Part shown: in pieces, positions 8,836 to 18,380 of the stretch
How the letters are laid out: each line of letters starts with the position of its first letter
Position numbering within the stretch: position 1 is the stretch's first letter
From: Spirosoma validum
GTDB taxonomy: Bacteria > Bacteroidota > Bacteroidia > Cytophagales > Spirosomataceae
Length of the DNA: 64,000 bases
Reading direction: 5' to 3'
NCBI RefSeq assembly: GCF_014699035.1
Contig: NZ_JACXAA010000003.1
Coordinates: 1 to 64,000 of the forward strand
Program-made: the position numbers and the translations under genes
The notes under the pieces: model-generated
The model's database searches: none
Told to the model about the DNA's origin: nothing
What the model saw: only the letters and a program-made list of their open reading frames with translations

Positions 8836-11676
8836 ATGGCAACAGTGCGGCTGATCCTGCTCTTAATTGGTCTGACGGGCCTTCTCTCTATGAAGAGGCC
8901 TGATGCCGATAAGCCGAACGTGGCCAAGCGTGGCCCGGTCCGACCGAACGCGGCCCGACCCGAAGCGAATCGGTTTACCCGTGTCGTGCTGGCGGAGAAA
9001 CTGAACGAACCGATGGCGCTGGCTCCGCTGGAGGACGGCCGCGTCTTGTTCATCGAACGGAAAGGAACCATTCATCAGTACAATCCTACGACCAACCGGA
9101 TTAGCGTGGTCGCGACGATTCCGGTCAATACCACCTATACGAACCGGGAGGGAAAAGTACGGGAAGCCGAAGATGGCCTGCTGGGCATTGTCCCCGACCC
9201 GAATTTTGTGCAGAATCATTGGCTGTACCTGTATTACTCGGACCCGGATGCATCCAAAAACGTACTGGCTCGGTACGAGATGCTGGACGATCGGCTAGTG
9301 ATAGAATCGAAAAAAGTGTTGCTGGAAATTCCAACCCAGCGTGAAGAATGCTGCCATACCGGGGGCGGCATGGTGTTCGATCCACAGGGAAATCTGTATC
9401 TGCTCACGGGCGATAACACCAGTCCATTCAGCAGTCTGGTTTCCGGCTACGCGCCCATCGATGAGCGACCAGGACGTAGTGCCTGGGATGCTCAGAAATC
9501 ATCCTCTAATACAAACGATCTGCGGGGGAAACTGATTCGGATTCACCCTGAGCAAGATGGTTCCTATACGATTCCGAAGGGTAATTTATTTGCGGAAGGA
9601 CAGCCAAACGGTAGCGATCCCGGCGGGGAAGCGCGCCGAACCCGTCCGGAAATTTACGGGATGGGTCTACGGAATCCCTGGCGGCTTTCCCGCGACAGCC
9701 GAACGGGTTACGTGTATTGGGGCGAAGTGGGCCCTGATATGAAAGATTCGGTTGGACTTGGTCCGTATGGGTACGATGAATTTAATCAGGCGCGGAAAGC
9801 CGGTAATTTTGGCTGGCCCTACGTAGTGGGTAACAACGCAGCGTACTGGGACCGGGACTACACTACTGGAAAAGTCGGAGCACAATTCAACCCGGCTAAA
9901 CTGATCAATGACTCGCCCAACAACACGGGGTTACGGGAGTTGCCGCCCGCTCAAAAAGCACTGATCTGGTATTCACACCGGGCTTCGGACGAGTTCCCGC
10001 TGATGGGCAATGGCGGTCGAAGCGCGGTGGGTGGACCTATTTACCACAAAAGCGATTTTAAAAACGCCCAGCGTCCCTTCCCGGATTATTACGAGGGTAA
10101 ATGGCTGATCACCGACTTCATGCGGGGCTGGATCATGTCCGTAACCCTGGATGCACAGAGCAACTACGTAGCTATGGAGCGGTTTCTTCCCAACGAGCGT
10201 TTCGACAGCCCCATCGATATGAGGTTTGCGCCCAGTGGCGATTTATACCTGCTGGAATACGGTAGTGCCTGGTTTCAGGGAAATGACAATGCCCGACTGG
10301 TACGGATCGAATACAACAGTGGTAATCGGAAGCCCGTCGCGCAGGCATCGGCTGATAAAACCGCCGGAGTCGTTCCGCTTAACATAGCGTTTTCATCGGC
10401 AGGCTCAACGGATTATGATCATGACACGCTGATTTACGAGTGGCAGACCACGCCAAAAGCAGGTGGCACCATCCAGACATTTACGTCGGCCAATCCGACG
10501 GTCCAGTTCGATAAAGCGGGAGTATATACGGCCCGACTGACGGTAACGGACGCCAAAGGAGCCAGCAACAGCAAAACACTGGAGATCAAAGCAGGCAACG
10601 AGCCGCCTGCTGTAGCGATTACGCTGAAAGGAAATCAAACGTTTTTCTTTCCAAACCAGTCGATTGAGTATGCAGTGAGCGTATCGGATCGGGAAGATGG
10701 AAGTTTGTCGAACCCGGCGCAAATCACGCCCGATCAGGTAGCGGTGAGTATGGAGTATCTGCCCGAACGTTTCGACCGGGTAACCGTGGCGATGAATCAG
10801 CGTAGCGCCGACATGACAGCCAGTTACGCCACTGCGCAAAGACTCATTTCCGAGAGCGATTGCCGGGCTTGCCACTCGATCAACCGGCCATCTGTCGGAC
10901 CAGCGTATCAACACATCGCCCGGAAATACAAAGGCGATCCCAACGCCGTAGAGCGGCTGGCCCGGAAGGTGATCAGCGGAGGAAGCGGCATCTGGAGTGA
11001 AGCTACCATGAGTGCGCATCCGCAACTCTCGCTGACGGATGCTTCGACCATCGTGACGTACATTCTAAGCCTGTCCGAAGAGCCGAAAACGGCCAAATCG
11101 CTGCCCACATCAGGAAGTTATCCGTTTATTATTCCCGAAGGCCAGACCAGCACCGGCGTTTTCATCTTTCGGGCTGCCTACACCGATAAAGGAGCGCCGG
11201 ACGTTTCCCCCATTTCGGCGGAAAAAGTTGTGGTGCTACTTAGTCCAGTGTTACTGCCCGAACAGGCGGATACGACAAAAGGCACCGAACAGACTACGGC
11301 CCAGAACCGACCGTTTTACATGATCGGGTCCGGCGCTTATCTAGGCTACTCACAACTCGACCTGACGGGTATTGACCATATCGACGTAGCAGCTCAGGCT
11401 CCGGCGCGGGCCGATGCGGCTGGAGGCATCGTGGAGATGCGGTTAGATTCGCCGGCGGGGAAACGTGTTGGCGAATCCCCCATGATCAGTAGTCGAACTC
11501 CCGGTTTGTCGGCCGGTTCATCAACTACGCAACGCTCAACCATAACTATCCAATCAGCCCCGATTGCGGGCATTCATGACGTTTACTTCGTCGTTAAAAA
11601 CCCCGCTGCCCGACCCAATCAGGTATTGCTGCAACTAACGTCTATTACGTTCAAGCCAGCCGACGTAACGAAATAA
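8836..11676 (+). CDS. Secreted PQQ sugar dehydrogenase-like / PKD / cytochrome c / carbohydrate-binding fusion
   Basis: Secreted oxidoreductase of 946 residues. Order: hydrophobic signal region 1-19; an Arg/Pro/Ala-rich linker about 20-46 encoded by imperfect repeats; a soluble glucose dehydrogenase-like six-bladed propeller about 47-500 (RVLFIERKGTIHQY, EDGLLGIVPDPNF, GMGLRNPWRLSRD, GEVGPD); a PKD domain about 507-592 (AFSSAGSTDYDHDTLIYEW); a class I cytochrome c with CRACH at 676-680 and a likely distal Met ligand near 725 (EATMSAHP); and a C-terminal beta-sandwich about 800-946 resembling CBM6. The propeller would oxidise a sugar with PQQ and pass electrons to the fused haem. The sugar is unknown. 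The gene appears to be a single transcription unit. Confidence 0.88.
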   Translation: MATVRLILLLIGLTGLLSMKRPDADKPNVAKRGPVRPNAARPEANRFTRVVLAEKLNEPMALAPLEDGRVLFIERKGTIHQYNPTTNRISVVATIPVNTTYTNREGKVREAEDGLLGIVPDPNFVQNHWLYLYYSDPDASKNVLARYEMLDDRLVIESKKVLLEIPTQREECCHTGGGMVFDPQGNLYLLTGDNTSPFSSLVSGYAPIDERPGRSAWDAQKSSSNTNDLRGKLIRIHPEQDGSYTIPKGNLFAEGQPNGSDPGGEARRTRPEIYGMGLRNPWRLSRDSRTGYVYWGEVGPDMKDSVGLGPYGYDEFNQARKAGNFGWPYVVGNNAAYWDRDYTTGKVGAQFNPAKLINDSPNNTGLRELPPAQKALIWYSHRASDEFPLMGNGGRSAVGGPIYHKSDFKNAQRPFPDYYEGKWLITDFMRGWIMSVTLDAQSNYVAMERFLPNERFDSPIDMRFAPSGDLYLLEYGSAWFQGNDNARLVRIEYNSGNRKPVAQASADKTAGVVPLNIAFSSAGSTDYDHDTLIYEWQTTPKAGGTIQTFTSANPTVQFDKAGVYTARLTVTDAKGASNSKTLEIKAGNEPPAVAITLKGNQTFFFPNQSIEYAVSVSDREDGSLSNPAQITPDQVAVSMEYLPERFDRVTVAMNQRSADMTASYATAQRLISESDCRACHSINRPSVGPAYQHIARKYKGDPNAVERLARKVISGGSGIWSEATMSAHPQLSLTDASTIVTYILSLSEEPKTAKSLPTSGSYPFIIPEGQTSTGVFIFRAAYTDKGAPDVSPISAEKVVVLLSPVLLPEQADTTKGTEQTTAQNRPFYMIGSGAYLGYSQLDLTGIDHIDVAAQAPARADAAGGIVEMRLDSPAGKRVGESPMISSRTPGLSAGSSTTQRSTITIQSAPIAGIHDVYFVVKNPAARPNQVLLQLTSITFKPADVTK

Positions 11677-11782
11677 CAGGGTTCTCATGCGGGATAGTTT
11701 TACTAAAACAGACCGAATCCTTGCGTGGCTTAGGTCAGCAACTGTGCTCATTTTCAAAATGAAGTTTTTGACCGATAGCAGG

Positions 11783-12103
11783 TTAATGGTTCGATGAGAG
11801 TTTCATCAGAATAAGGCCAGCAATAAGTAAAAAAGCCGCTAGAAAGCGAGTAACGCTGATTTGTTCACCAAGAAAGAGAATCCCAACCACAAATGCGCCT
11901 ACTGCTCCAATGCCTGTCCAGATGGTATAGGCGGTGCCCAGCGGTAACGTCCGCATGGCTATAAGCAGTAATCCAAAACTGCCGATCATGGCAGCTATGG
12001 TAATTAAAGATGGAATAAGGCGGGTGAACCCTTCCGACTGTTTCATGAAGTAGGCCCAAACGACCTCTAACAACCCAGCGACAACTAAATAAGTCCAGGA
12101 CAT
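11783..12103 (-). CDS. gdx: SMR-family guanidinium exporter (Gdx, formerly SugE)
   Basis: Small multidrug resistance family membrane protein, 106 residues, four transmembrane helices, acting as a dual-topology dimer. The four residues that mark the guanidinium-exporter branch are all present: Glu13 (GLLEVVWA), Ser42, Tyr59 and Trp62 ([11 protein letters not shown]). Family members of this type exchange guanidinium ion for protons and detoxify guanidine. The assignment is supported independently by the guanidine-II riboswitch in its leader (12128-12172). The ATG at 12103 follows a GAGGTC Shine-Dalgarno-like sequence 6 nt upstream, unusually clear for this genome. No guanidine carboxylase or other guanidine gene is adjacent. 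Confidence 0.92.
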   Translation of the reverse strand: MSWTYLVVAGLLEVVWAYFMKQSEGFTRLIPSLITIAAMIGSFGLLLIAMRTLPLGTAYTIWTGIGAVGAFVVGILFLGEQISVTRFLAAFLLIAGLILMKLSSNH

Positions 12104-12127
12104 AACTCTGACCTCTGTTAAGAAACT

Positions 12128-12172
12128 GGGTCGTCCCGAATTATTTTCCCATTGTGGGGGAGGTCGTCCTCC
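12128..12172 (-). promoter_or_regulatory. Guanidine-II (mini-ykkC) riboswitch
   Basis: On the minus strand the gdx leader contains two hairpins with ACGA tetraloops, the hallmark of mini-ykkC RNAs: GGAGG-ACGA-CCTCC at 12172-12159 and GGG-ACGA-CCC at 12137-12128, joined by a 21-nt linker. The 3' side of the first hairpin holds GACCTC (12165-12160), exactly complementary to the Shine-Dalgarno GAGGTC at 12115-12110. This suggests that without guanidine the first hairpin unfolds and masks the ribosome site, and that ligand binding to both loops frees it. The second stem is short (3 bp). The motif is seen directly; the switching model is inference. Confidence 0.85.
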
Positions 12173-12403
12173 TGGTTACCACGAATCCTCTAAGGGATAA
12201 AGGATTCTCAAACGAGGTTGCAAATATAGCCTATCTGATCCGCCGGGCTAACTACTTTTTCTGAAAGCTTTTATTCCGGCTTACTCAAGAATGACAAAGT
12301 TGTGCAGCAACCACGAGGGGTTGGTGAGAATAGAGCCTTAACGGGTATAAACTCATTTTGAGTATGATAAGCTGTCAGAATACACCCTTTCCTGAGCGGT
12401 TAT

Positions 12404-13597
12404 TTAACTTGCTTTCCCGTTTATACCATAACTCAGGGCAACCAGCAACAGCAAAAAAGCTAAGCTGCCCAATGCAATACTCAGTGAAAAATGATAGGCG
12501 ATAAAGCCCAGTAAAGCCGGGCCTGCCAGCATACCCGTATAGCCGATCGTCGTGATGGCCGATATACTGACTGTGGGAGCAATACCGGGCAGTCTGCCTG
12601 CTGCGCTGAAAAATATTGGTACAATATTGGCCGCCCCCAGGCCCAGCAGCACAAAGCCGGTCAGTGCTCCGTATACCCAGGGACTCAGAATGGCTATCAA
12701 CAGGCCCACTGCACTCAGTAAACTGCCACCCACCACGACTGTTTTGCTGTTCAGACGTGCCACTATTTTATCGCCTACTAACCGCATTGTGGCCATAGCA
12801 ACGGAAAAAGCGGCATAGCCCGTCCCTACCAACTCTGGTTCGATTCCTTTGACGTCCCGTAGAAAGATGGCACTCCAATCGAGGATGGCCCCTTCGGCCA
12901 GAAAAACGGCAAAGCACATCAGTCCCAGGAACAAGACACTACTGTGCAACCAGCCGAACCGCTGCTTACCTTCCGTTGGCTTCTCCTTCGTAGTGGAAAA
13001 CTGAGCAATAACCTGTCGCTCAACAGCAACGGGAAATAAGTGCTTGTACTGGGTGATGGTAATGATGATCAGTAACGCGGCAATACTGACAATGGCGTAG
13101 ACTGGATTGAGTCCCAGCTTAATCAAAAATCCCAATCCCAGCGAACCGAACAGGCCGCCCACACTAAAGAGACCATGCAGGGACGACATAATGGGGCTGC
13201 CGTACAGATTCTGCACCTGCACACCATGGGAGTTCATGGATACGTCAATGGCACCAACGCCGGCTCCAAACATAAATAACGTTATCGCTGTGGCCGCAGT
13301 GGAGGGCAGGATGAGCAGCAGCGGCAAAGCAATAGCCATAATCACCACGGCACCAGTCATGATGATGCGGCTACCGAAACGGCTCACCAGCCAACCCGAG
13401 GTAGGCATCATCAGCATAGCCCCAGCGCCCAACAGCAGCAATAACAATCCCAGATTGGCGTCGTTTAACGCTAACCGATCTTTAGTATAAGGAACCATCG
13501 GAGCCCAACTGGCCATCCCCAGCCCACAAACCAGAAAAATCAATTGGGTGGCTATGCGAGCCTTTGATACACGTACTGATGGTATGGCTATATCCAT
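12404..13597 (-). CDS. MFS transporter, YbjJ-like
   Basis: Inner-membrane major facilitator protein, 397 residues, about 12 hydrophobic segments. The conserved stretch MNSHGVQVQNLYGSPIMSSLHGLFSVGGL (near 118-146) is typical of the YbjJ/FucP-like branch of putative sugar or drug carriers. The motif VSRFGSRIIMTG follows helix 2. It stands alone on the minus strand, about 200 nt from its neighbours, and shows no clear functional partner. Substrate unknown. The start ATG at 13597 is followed by a short cytoplasmic N-terminus before the first helix. Confidence 0.85.
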   Translation of the reverse strand: MDIAIPSVRVSKARIATQLIFLVCGLGMASWAPMVPYTKDRLALNDANLGLLLLLLGAGAMLMMPTSGWLVSRFGSRIIMTGAVVIMAIALPLLLILPSTAATAITLFMFGAGVGAIDVSMNSHGVQVQNLYGSPIMSSLHGLFSVGGLFGSLGLGFLIKLGLNPVYAIVSIAALLIIITITQYKHLFPVAVERQVIAQFSTTKEKPTEGKQRFGWLHSSVLFLGLMCFAVFLAEGAILDWSAIFLRDVKGIEPELVGTGYAAFSVAMATMRLVGDKIVARLNSKTVVVGGSLLSAVGLLIAILSPWVYGALTGFVLLGLGAANIVPIFFSAAGRLPGIAPTVSISAITTIGYTGMLAGPALLGFIAYHFSLSIALGSLAFLLLLVALSYGINGKAS

Positions 13598-13814
13598 TCC
13601 ACGATAAATATAAATGTGATTCCCAAATGTATAAAAAATGAGTATTCAGCTCCGATTTTAGTCGCATGGGTAGGGGCACGACTTTTCCTGATAATACTCT
13701 GAGGTAACACCTTCTTTCGTACAATCACTGAGCTTGTTTGGAGTGGAAAGTAAGTGAACGCTGCCGTGGGATTTTGCGATCCCGTTTTGGCAAGACTACC
13801 CAACGTAGGCCTTC

Positions 13815-14435
13815 CTAGCGTTCCTGTTTTTGACATACCAACCTTGTCCAGGACACTTTTTCTTTGTGTTGCATCAGGCTCGGCTGATTCTCAATACACA
13901 TTAATGTGGTTAGCCTGGAACAGTAAGCATCCTGTATGGTTTGCCTGCCACTTGTGGGAAAAAAGTGGCTTCCTGCGCCGGGTGGGCCATGGCGAAGCGA
14001 AAGGGCTACAATGTCATTTATTTTCAACAGGGAGGCTATTCTTTCCATGGCCATAGCTTGTTCTTCATCGTCAAGATGATACCACACACCTGATGCCAGA
14101 ATAAAGTCGAACTGGTTAGCCTGATCACTAAGTAGGCTAAGCTTTGGTAGGCAGTCATCAATCCAGTCAATCATTGGAGAGTGGTATAACTTCTTTCCTA
14201 CTATTCGAAATTCTTCCGTAGGCTCTACGGCGACAACTGAATGTCCTCTTTGTGAAAATTCAAAGGCATCTCTTCCAATACCGGCTCCCAGATCCAAAAT
14301 GCGACCTGCCACTTTAGGAATAAACGGTAAGAAATCCTGATGCAATTTCGTGAAGTCAATGGCTGTTGTAGCTTCAATAAATTTTGGGGCAACATCCGCA
14401 TATCCTTTTGTCCCCGGTATAGACTTCATTTCCAT
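13815..14435 (-). CDS. Class I SAM-dependent methyltransferase
   Basis: Soluble methyltransferase-fold protein of about 206 residues. SAM-binding motif I is ILDLGAGIGRDAFEF, the acidic end of strand beta-2 is VVAVEPTEEF, and a strand-4 motif is FDFILASGVWYHLDDEE. This resembles small-molecule or lipid methyltransferases of the Methyltransf_11/25 kind. An in-frame TTG at 14453 could extend it by six codons, but ATG at 14435 or 14429 is preferred. The sequence is somewhat AT-richer than its neighbours. The target is unknown and there is no operon partner. Confidence 0.8.
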   Translation of the reverse strand: MEMKSIPGTKGYADVAPKFIEATTAIDFTKLHQDFLPFIPKVAGRILDLGAGIGRDAFEFSQRGHSVVAVEPTEEFRIVGKKLYHSPMIDWIDDCLPKLSLLSDQANQFDFILASGVWYHLDDEEQAMAMERIASLLKINDIVALSLRHGPPGAGSHFFPTSGRQTIQDAYCSRLTTLMCIENQPSLMQHKEKVSWTRLVCQKQER

Positions 14436-14870
14436 TTGTTCTACGTTGGGCAACAGCCACGCCCGTATTAGGAGACGTTTGCCGCGAATTCTTTACTATT
14501 GTGAAGTTGAGTTAACTATTGGCTGCAACAGCATCGTAGGATTATTACTCTACAACTGTATCCTAAATTAGCCAGTTGACCCCATTTTTAGTGGAAATCC
14601 CCATGTAAGCTGACAAGTCGTCCAATCTATCGCTGGTAAAATCAATCGTCTCCTGCCTTATTAAATTCAATTTTTTGAAAAAATAAGTAAAAAAGACTAA
14701 GTGTTATTTGATGCTTAATCGTCTTGATTATGAAGTTGGTCATAAGCTACTTTGAATAGAGGCAGCAACGGATTGGAATACAACTTACCAGCGAGGTTCG
14801 GTAGAACTGTGTGTAATAGTCATGAAAGAAATCGATCTATAAATCGCTAACGAAAAACCCTTACCAAACG
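14436..14870. other. Spacer upstream of SusC gene, no gene seen
   Basis: About 435 bases between a divergent methyltransferase gene and the first SusC gene. The middle part (about 14640-14760) is AT-rich, as expected for a promoter region, but I could not find a clean Bacteroidota TTTG / TAnnTTTG pair. The closest is TACTTTG at about 14748. No ORF here has recognisable content. Confidence 0.4.
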
Positions 14871-17800
14871 ATGAACAAACTGTTTCGTATGCTACTTCTG
14901 ATTGGGGTGGTGCTGGGAGGAGTACGGCCCGGATTTTCGCAGGTGCTGGCAAAAGCGCAGCAACTTCCCCAGAAAGAAAAACTGTGGAAAGCCTCTCCGC
15001 AGAAATTAAAAGATGTTCTAAAAAAGCTACAGGAATATTACGCGACTGACATTCTGTTTTTCGACCGGAACGTCGAAGGGCTTGTGGTGACGGGTAATAC
15101 GGTCAATTTCAACACAGGTATTGAGAAAAACTTAAGCGCCATTCTGAAACCGCTCGGACTTCGTTATAAAAAGGTGAAAAACGGAGGTTACGTAGTGATG
15201 TCGAAAGAACCATCCGGCCGGGTTGAAACCGGGAGCGGGCCGGAGTCGGTTGTCGCACCCGAATCAGCCGAGCGGCCTGAACCCGAAGCTGATAGACGCG
15301 AGTCGTCATTGGTTGTACCTGGAGTGTCTTTGGAAAACAGGCTGGCGGATATTGCCGTTCAGGGAACCGTAACGGACGAAAAAGGGGAGAGCTTACCGGG
15401 TGTGAGTATTGTTGTCAAGGGTTCCCAGCGCGGAACCACGTCTGATGCCGAAGGGAACTATAAACTGGACGTACCGACCGAAGCAGCCATACTAATCTTT
15501 AGCTACGTTGGGTATCTGGCCCAGGAAATCAGTGTGGGTAGTCGAACGACTGTGGACGTTACGTTAACGGCTGATAATAAAACCCTTGATGAGATTGTCG
15601 TGGTGGGGTATGGCACCGTCAAGAAAAAAGATTTAACCGGTTCGGTAGGGGTGGTTAGTGCCAAAGAAGTAAAGGATCTTGGCGTAACCCGTATCGAACA
15701 GGGATTGGCGGGGCGCGTGGCAGGGGTTCAGGTGAAAACCGTTTCGGGCGAACCGGGGGCAGCCCCACAAATTCGTGTACGCGGTATCGGGAGCATCTCA
15801 GCCGGAGCTACCCCTTTATACGTAGTGGATGGGTTTCCTACGGATAATATCCAGACCATCAATCCGAATGACATCGAAACCCTGGATATTTTGAAAGATG
15901 CGTCGGCCACGGCCATTTATGGCTCCCGCGGGTCAAACGGGGTCGTAATTATTACCACGAAGCGGGGCAAATCCGGTAAGGCAAACCTGTCTCTGGATAC
16001 GTATTACGGCTGGCAAAGTGTACTGAAAGTGCCTATCATGAAGAATTCACTGGAACAGGCACAATTCTTCTACGATGGTATGCGGAATAAAAATCTGGAT
16101 GCTGGCCGGGACGTATCGGGCTCACCGACCGCCTGGGCAACGCCAGTGCCTGCCATCATCATGGACGTACTGCAGGGACGGAACACGACAGATGAGAATT
16201 CGCTGGACAAAGTACTCGTTACGGCTCCGCAGCGTCAGATTCAGTTGTCGGCTACGGGTGGTTCCGAAAATATTCGATATGCCGTAAGCGGAGAGTATTT
16301 TAACCAGGACGGGATTATCGTTAACAGCGGTTTCAAGCGCTATTCACTCCGAACCAACATTGACGCCCAACTGTCGAAACGGTTGGCAATGCGCGTTAGT
16401 GTCAATCCGTCGTATACAGATCTCCGTTCATTGCCGTCAACGGGTGTAAGTGGTGGTACGGCCGCTACGTTGGGCATTGTTGCATCTACTTTGCAGGTAC
16501 ATAATTTTCGCCCGCTGCTGAATCCGGATGGAAGCTATTTTAATTACGCTGGCCTGGCTGATATGGCGGATATTTATAACCCATTGGCCGTTGCTCAGGA
16601 AACCGTTACGTCTCAAAAAAACCTGCGTCTGTTGGGTAACGTTGGTGTTGACTATCAGGTCATCAACGATTTAAAGTTCAGCGTGTTGCTGGGTGGCAGT
16701 GTCCTGAATAATAAGGGAATGTATTTCCGGCCGCAGCGGGCTTATTTTGCCAATGAGCTGCCCAATGGTTCCGACAATGCCTCCATGATTACCAACTGGC
16801 TTACCGAATACACACTGAACTATACCAAAACCCTTGACAAACACTCGATTGCTGCTTTAGCGGGCTACACCGTCCAGAAAGAACGTGGCGAAGTCAGCAA
16901 TATGAGCAGCAATAAATTTCCCAATAACCTGGTGCCGACCCTAAGCGCGGTGGGCGGTCTGATCAGTAACGGAACGGCTTCGATTTATGAGTGGTCGCTG
17001 CTGTCGTACCTGGCCCGGGTCAACTACAATTACAACAGTAAATACTACGTAACGGCATCCATCCGAACGGATGGATCGTCGCGTTTTGGAGCCCGGAATA
17101 AATACGGTTTGTTTCCTTCGGCTGCGCTGGCCTGGCGTATTTCGGACGAAGACTTTCTGAAAAATATACGGAATATTAGTGAGCTTAAACTACGGCTTAG
17201 CTACGGCGAAACGGGCAATAACAACATCGGAAATTATGATCAGTACGCTACCGTCAACTACGAAAATTACGGGCTGGGCGGAACCGTGGCTACGGCCATT
17301 GCACCGGGTCGGATTGCGAATCCGAACTTAACCTGGGAAAAGCAGAAGTCCATCAACATGGGCGCTGACGCCAGTTTTTTTAACAGCCGACTTAACCTGT
17401 CCATCGATCATTTTCAGTCCAGAAATACGGATCTGTTGCTGAACGTAAACATCCCGAACAATACCGGATTCAGCACCGCTTTACAGAATATCGGGGAAGT
17501 ACGGAATACGGGCTGGGAGTTTGTCTTGAACACGGTCAATATTGATCGAAAAATCAAATGGTCAACGGATCTGAATTTGTCGACGTACCGCAATAAGGTC
17601 GTAAAACTTGGCCCACAGGGAGACCCAATTTACTCCGGTAATAGTGTCACTATGATTGGGCAGCCGATTGGTATGTTTTTTGGCTGGAAGGTCGATGGTA
17701 TTTTTAAAACCCAGGCCGAATTAGACCGGGGACCCATTTACAACCCGAGCGGAAGTGATCGTTCGCGCGTGGGCGACGTACGGTTCGTTGATATTGATGG

Positions 17801-18353
17801 CGATGGCGTTATCACGAACGCCGATAAAACGATTATGGGCTCACCGTATCCCGATTTTTTTTACGGTATGACCAACCGCGTTTCCTATAAAAGCCTGAGC
17901 CTGAGTGTTAGTCTGCAAGGTTCGCAGGGAAACATGATTTACAATACGTCGCGGGGTGGTGGAAATAGCGGCCGGGCCCGCGTTCGTGGATATTCCTTCA
18001 GCAACAATTATTGGAAATCGGAGCAGGACCCCGGCGACGGGAAAACACCCCGCCCCAACGATACGCCTACGGGTGGGGTTCGGTTGCCTAGTCAGCTCTT
18101 TCTGGACACCGGTACGTATCTGCGGGTCAACAATATTACCCTGGCATACGTAGTGCCCGGCTCCATTACGCAGCGGCTGAAGCTCAGTTCGCTTCGGGTT
18201 TATGTGAACGCCAATAATCCATTCATTTTCACGAAGTACACCGCGTTTAATCCGGAATCCAGCACAACGGAGAATCCCCTGCAACCGGGTGTCGAAGCCA
18301 ACGATTATCCGTTGCAGAAAAGCTTCATGGTTGGTTTAAACGTCGGTTTTTAA
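14871..18353 (+). CDS. SusC/RagA-family TonB-linked outer-membrane protein with STN domain
   Basis: Glycan (or peptide) importer of the outer membrane, 1160 residues. Order: signal peptide 1-24 (ending GFSQ); STN domain about 38-110 (LKDVLKKLQEYYATDILFFDRNVEGL); Pro/Glu-rich linker about 115-160; CarboxypepD_reg-like domain about 163-245 (GTVTDEKGESLPGVSIVVKG); SusC signature DEIVVVGYGTVKKKDLTG about 241-258; plug with RVRGIGSISAGATPLYVVDGFP; then the barrel, ending in an aromatic-rich strand (VGLNVGF). The STN domain usually means control by a FecR-type anti-sigma/ECF sigma pair, but neither gene is in the window. The SusD partner starts 27 nt downstream, followed by GH92 enzymes: polysaccharide utilisation locus 1. 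Confidence 0.95.
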   Translation: MNKLFRMLLLIGVVLGGVRPGFSQVLAKAQQLPQKEKLWKASPQKLKDVLKKLQEYYATDILFFDRNVEGLVVTGNTVNFNTGIEKNLSAILKPLGLRYKKVKNGGYVVMSKEPSGRVETGSGPESVVAPESAERPEPEADRRESSLVVPGVSLENRLADIAVQGTVTDEKGESLPGVSIVVKGSQRGTTSDAEGNYKLDVPTEAAILIFSYVGYLAQEISVGSRTTVDVTLTADNKTLDEIVVVGYGTVKKKDLTGSVGVVSAKEVKDLGVTRIEQGLAGRVAGVQVKTVSGEPGAAPQIRVRGIGSISAGATPLYVVDGFPTDNIQTINPNDIETLDILKDASATAIYGSRGSNGVVIITTKRGKSGKANLSLDTYYGWQSVLKVPIMKNSLEQAQFFYDGMRNKNLDAGRDVSGSPTAWATPVPAIIMDVLQGRNTTDENSLDKVLVTAPQRQIQLSATGGSENIRYAVSGEYFNQDGIIVNSGFKRYSLRTNIDAQLSKRLAMRVSVNPSYTDLRSLPSTGVSGGTAATLGIVASTLQVHNFRPLLNPDGSYFNYAGLADMADIYNPLAVAQETVTSQKNLRLLGNVGVDYQVINDLKFSVLLGGSVLNNKGMYFRPQRAYFANELPNGSDNASMITNWLTEYTLNYTKTLDKHSIAALAGYTVQKERGEVSNMSSNKFPNNLVPTLSAVGGLISNGTASIYEWSLLSYLARVNYNYNSKYYVTASIRTDGSSRFGARNKYGLFPSAALAWRISDEDFLKNIRNISELKLRLSYGETGNNNIGNYDQYATVNYENYGLGGTVATAIAPGRIANPNLTWEKQKSINMGADASFFNSRLNLSIDHFQSRNTDLLLNVNIPNNTGFSTALQNIGEVRNTGWEFVLNTVNIDRKIKWSTDLNLSTYRNKVVKLGPQGDPIYSGNSVTMIGQPIGMFFGWKVDGIFKTQAELDRGPIYNPSGSDRSRVGDVRFVDIDGDGVITNADKTIMGSPYPDFFYGMTNRVSYKSLSLSVSLQGSQGNMIYNTSRGGGNSGRARVRGYSFSNNYWKSEQDPGDGKTPRPNDTPTGGVRLPSQLFLDTGTYLRVNNITLAYVVPGSITQRLKLSSLRVYVNANNPFIFTKYTAFNPESSTTENPLQPGVEANDYPLQKSFMVGLNVGF

Positions 18354-18380
18354 CGTAGTGAATCCCTAAACAGGAACGAG

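Noticed and set aside
12128..12240. Guanidine-I (ykkC) or guanidine-III riboswitch
   Set aside because: The two ACGA hairpins define guanidine-II; the long conserved ykkC core is not seen.
14436..14452. Extended TTG start for the methyltransferase
   Set aside because: ATG codons at 14435 and 14429 just downstream give a normal family N-terminus.
14741..14760. Bacteroidota -7 promoter box TAnnTTTG upstream of SusC
   Set aside because: Only TACTTTG (one base short) is present with no matching -33 box; too weak to annotate.
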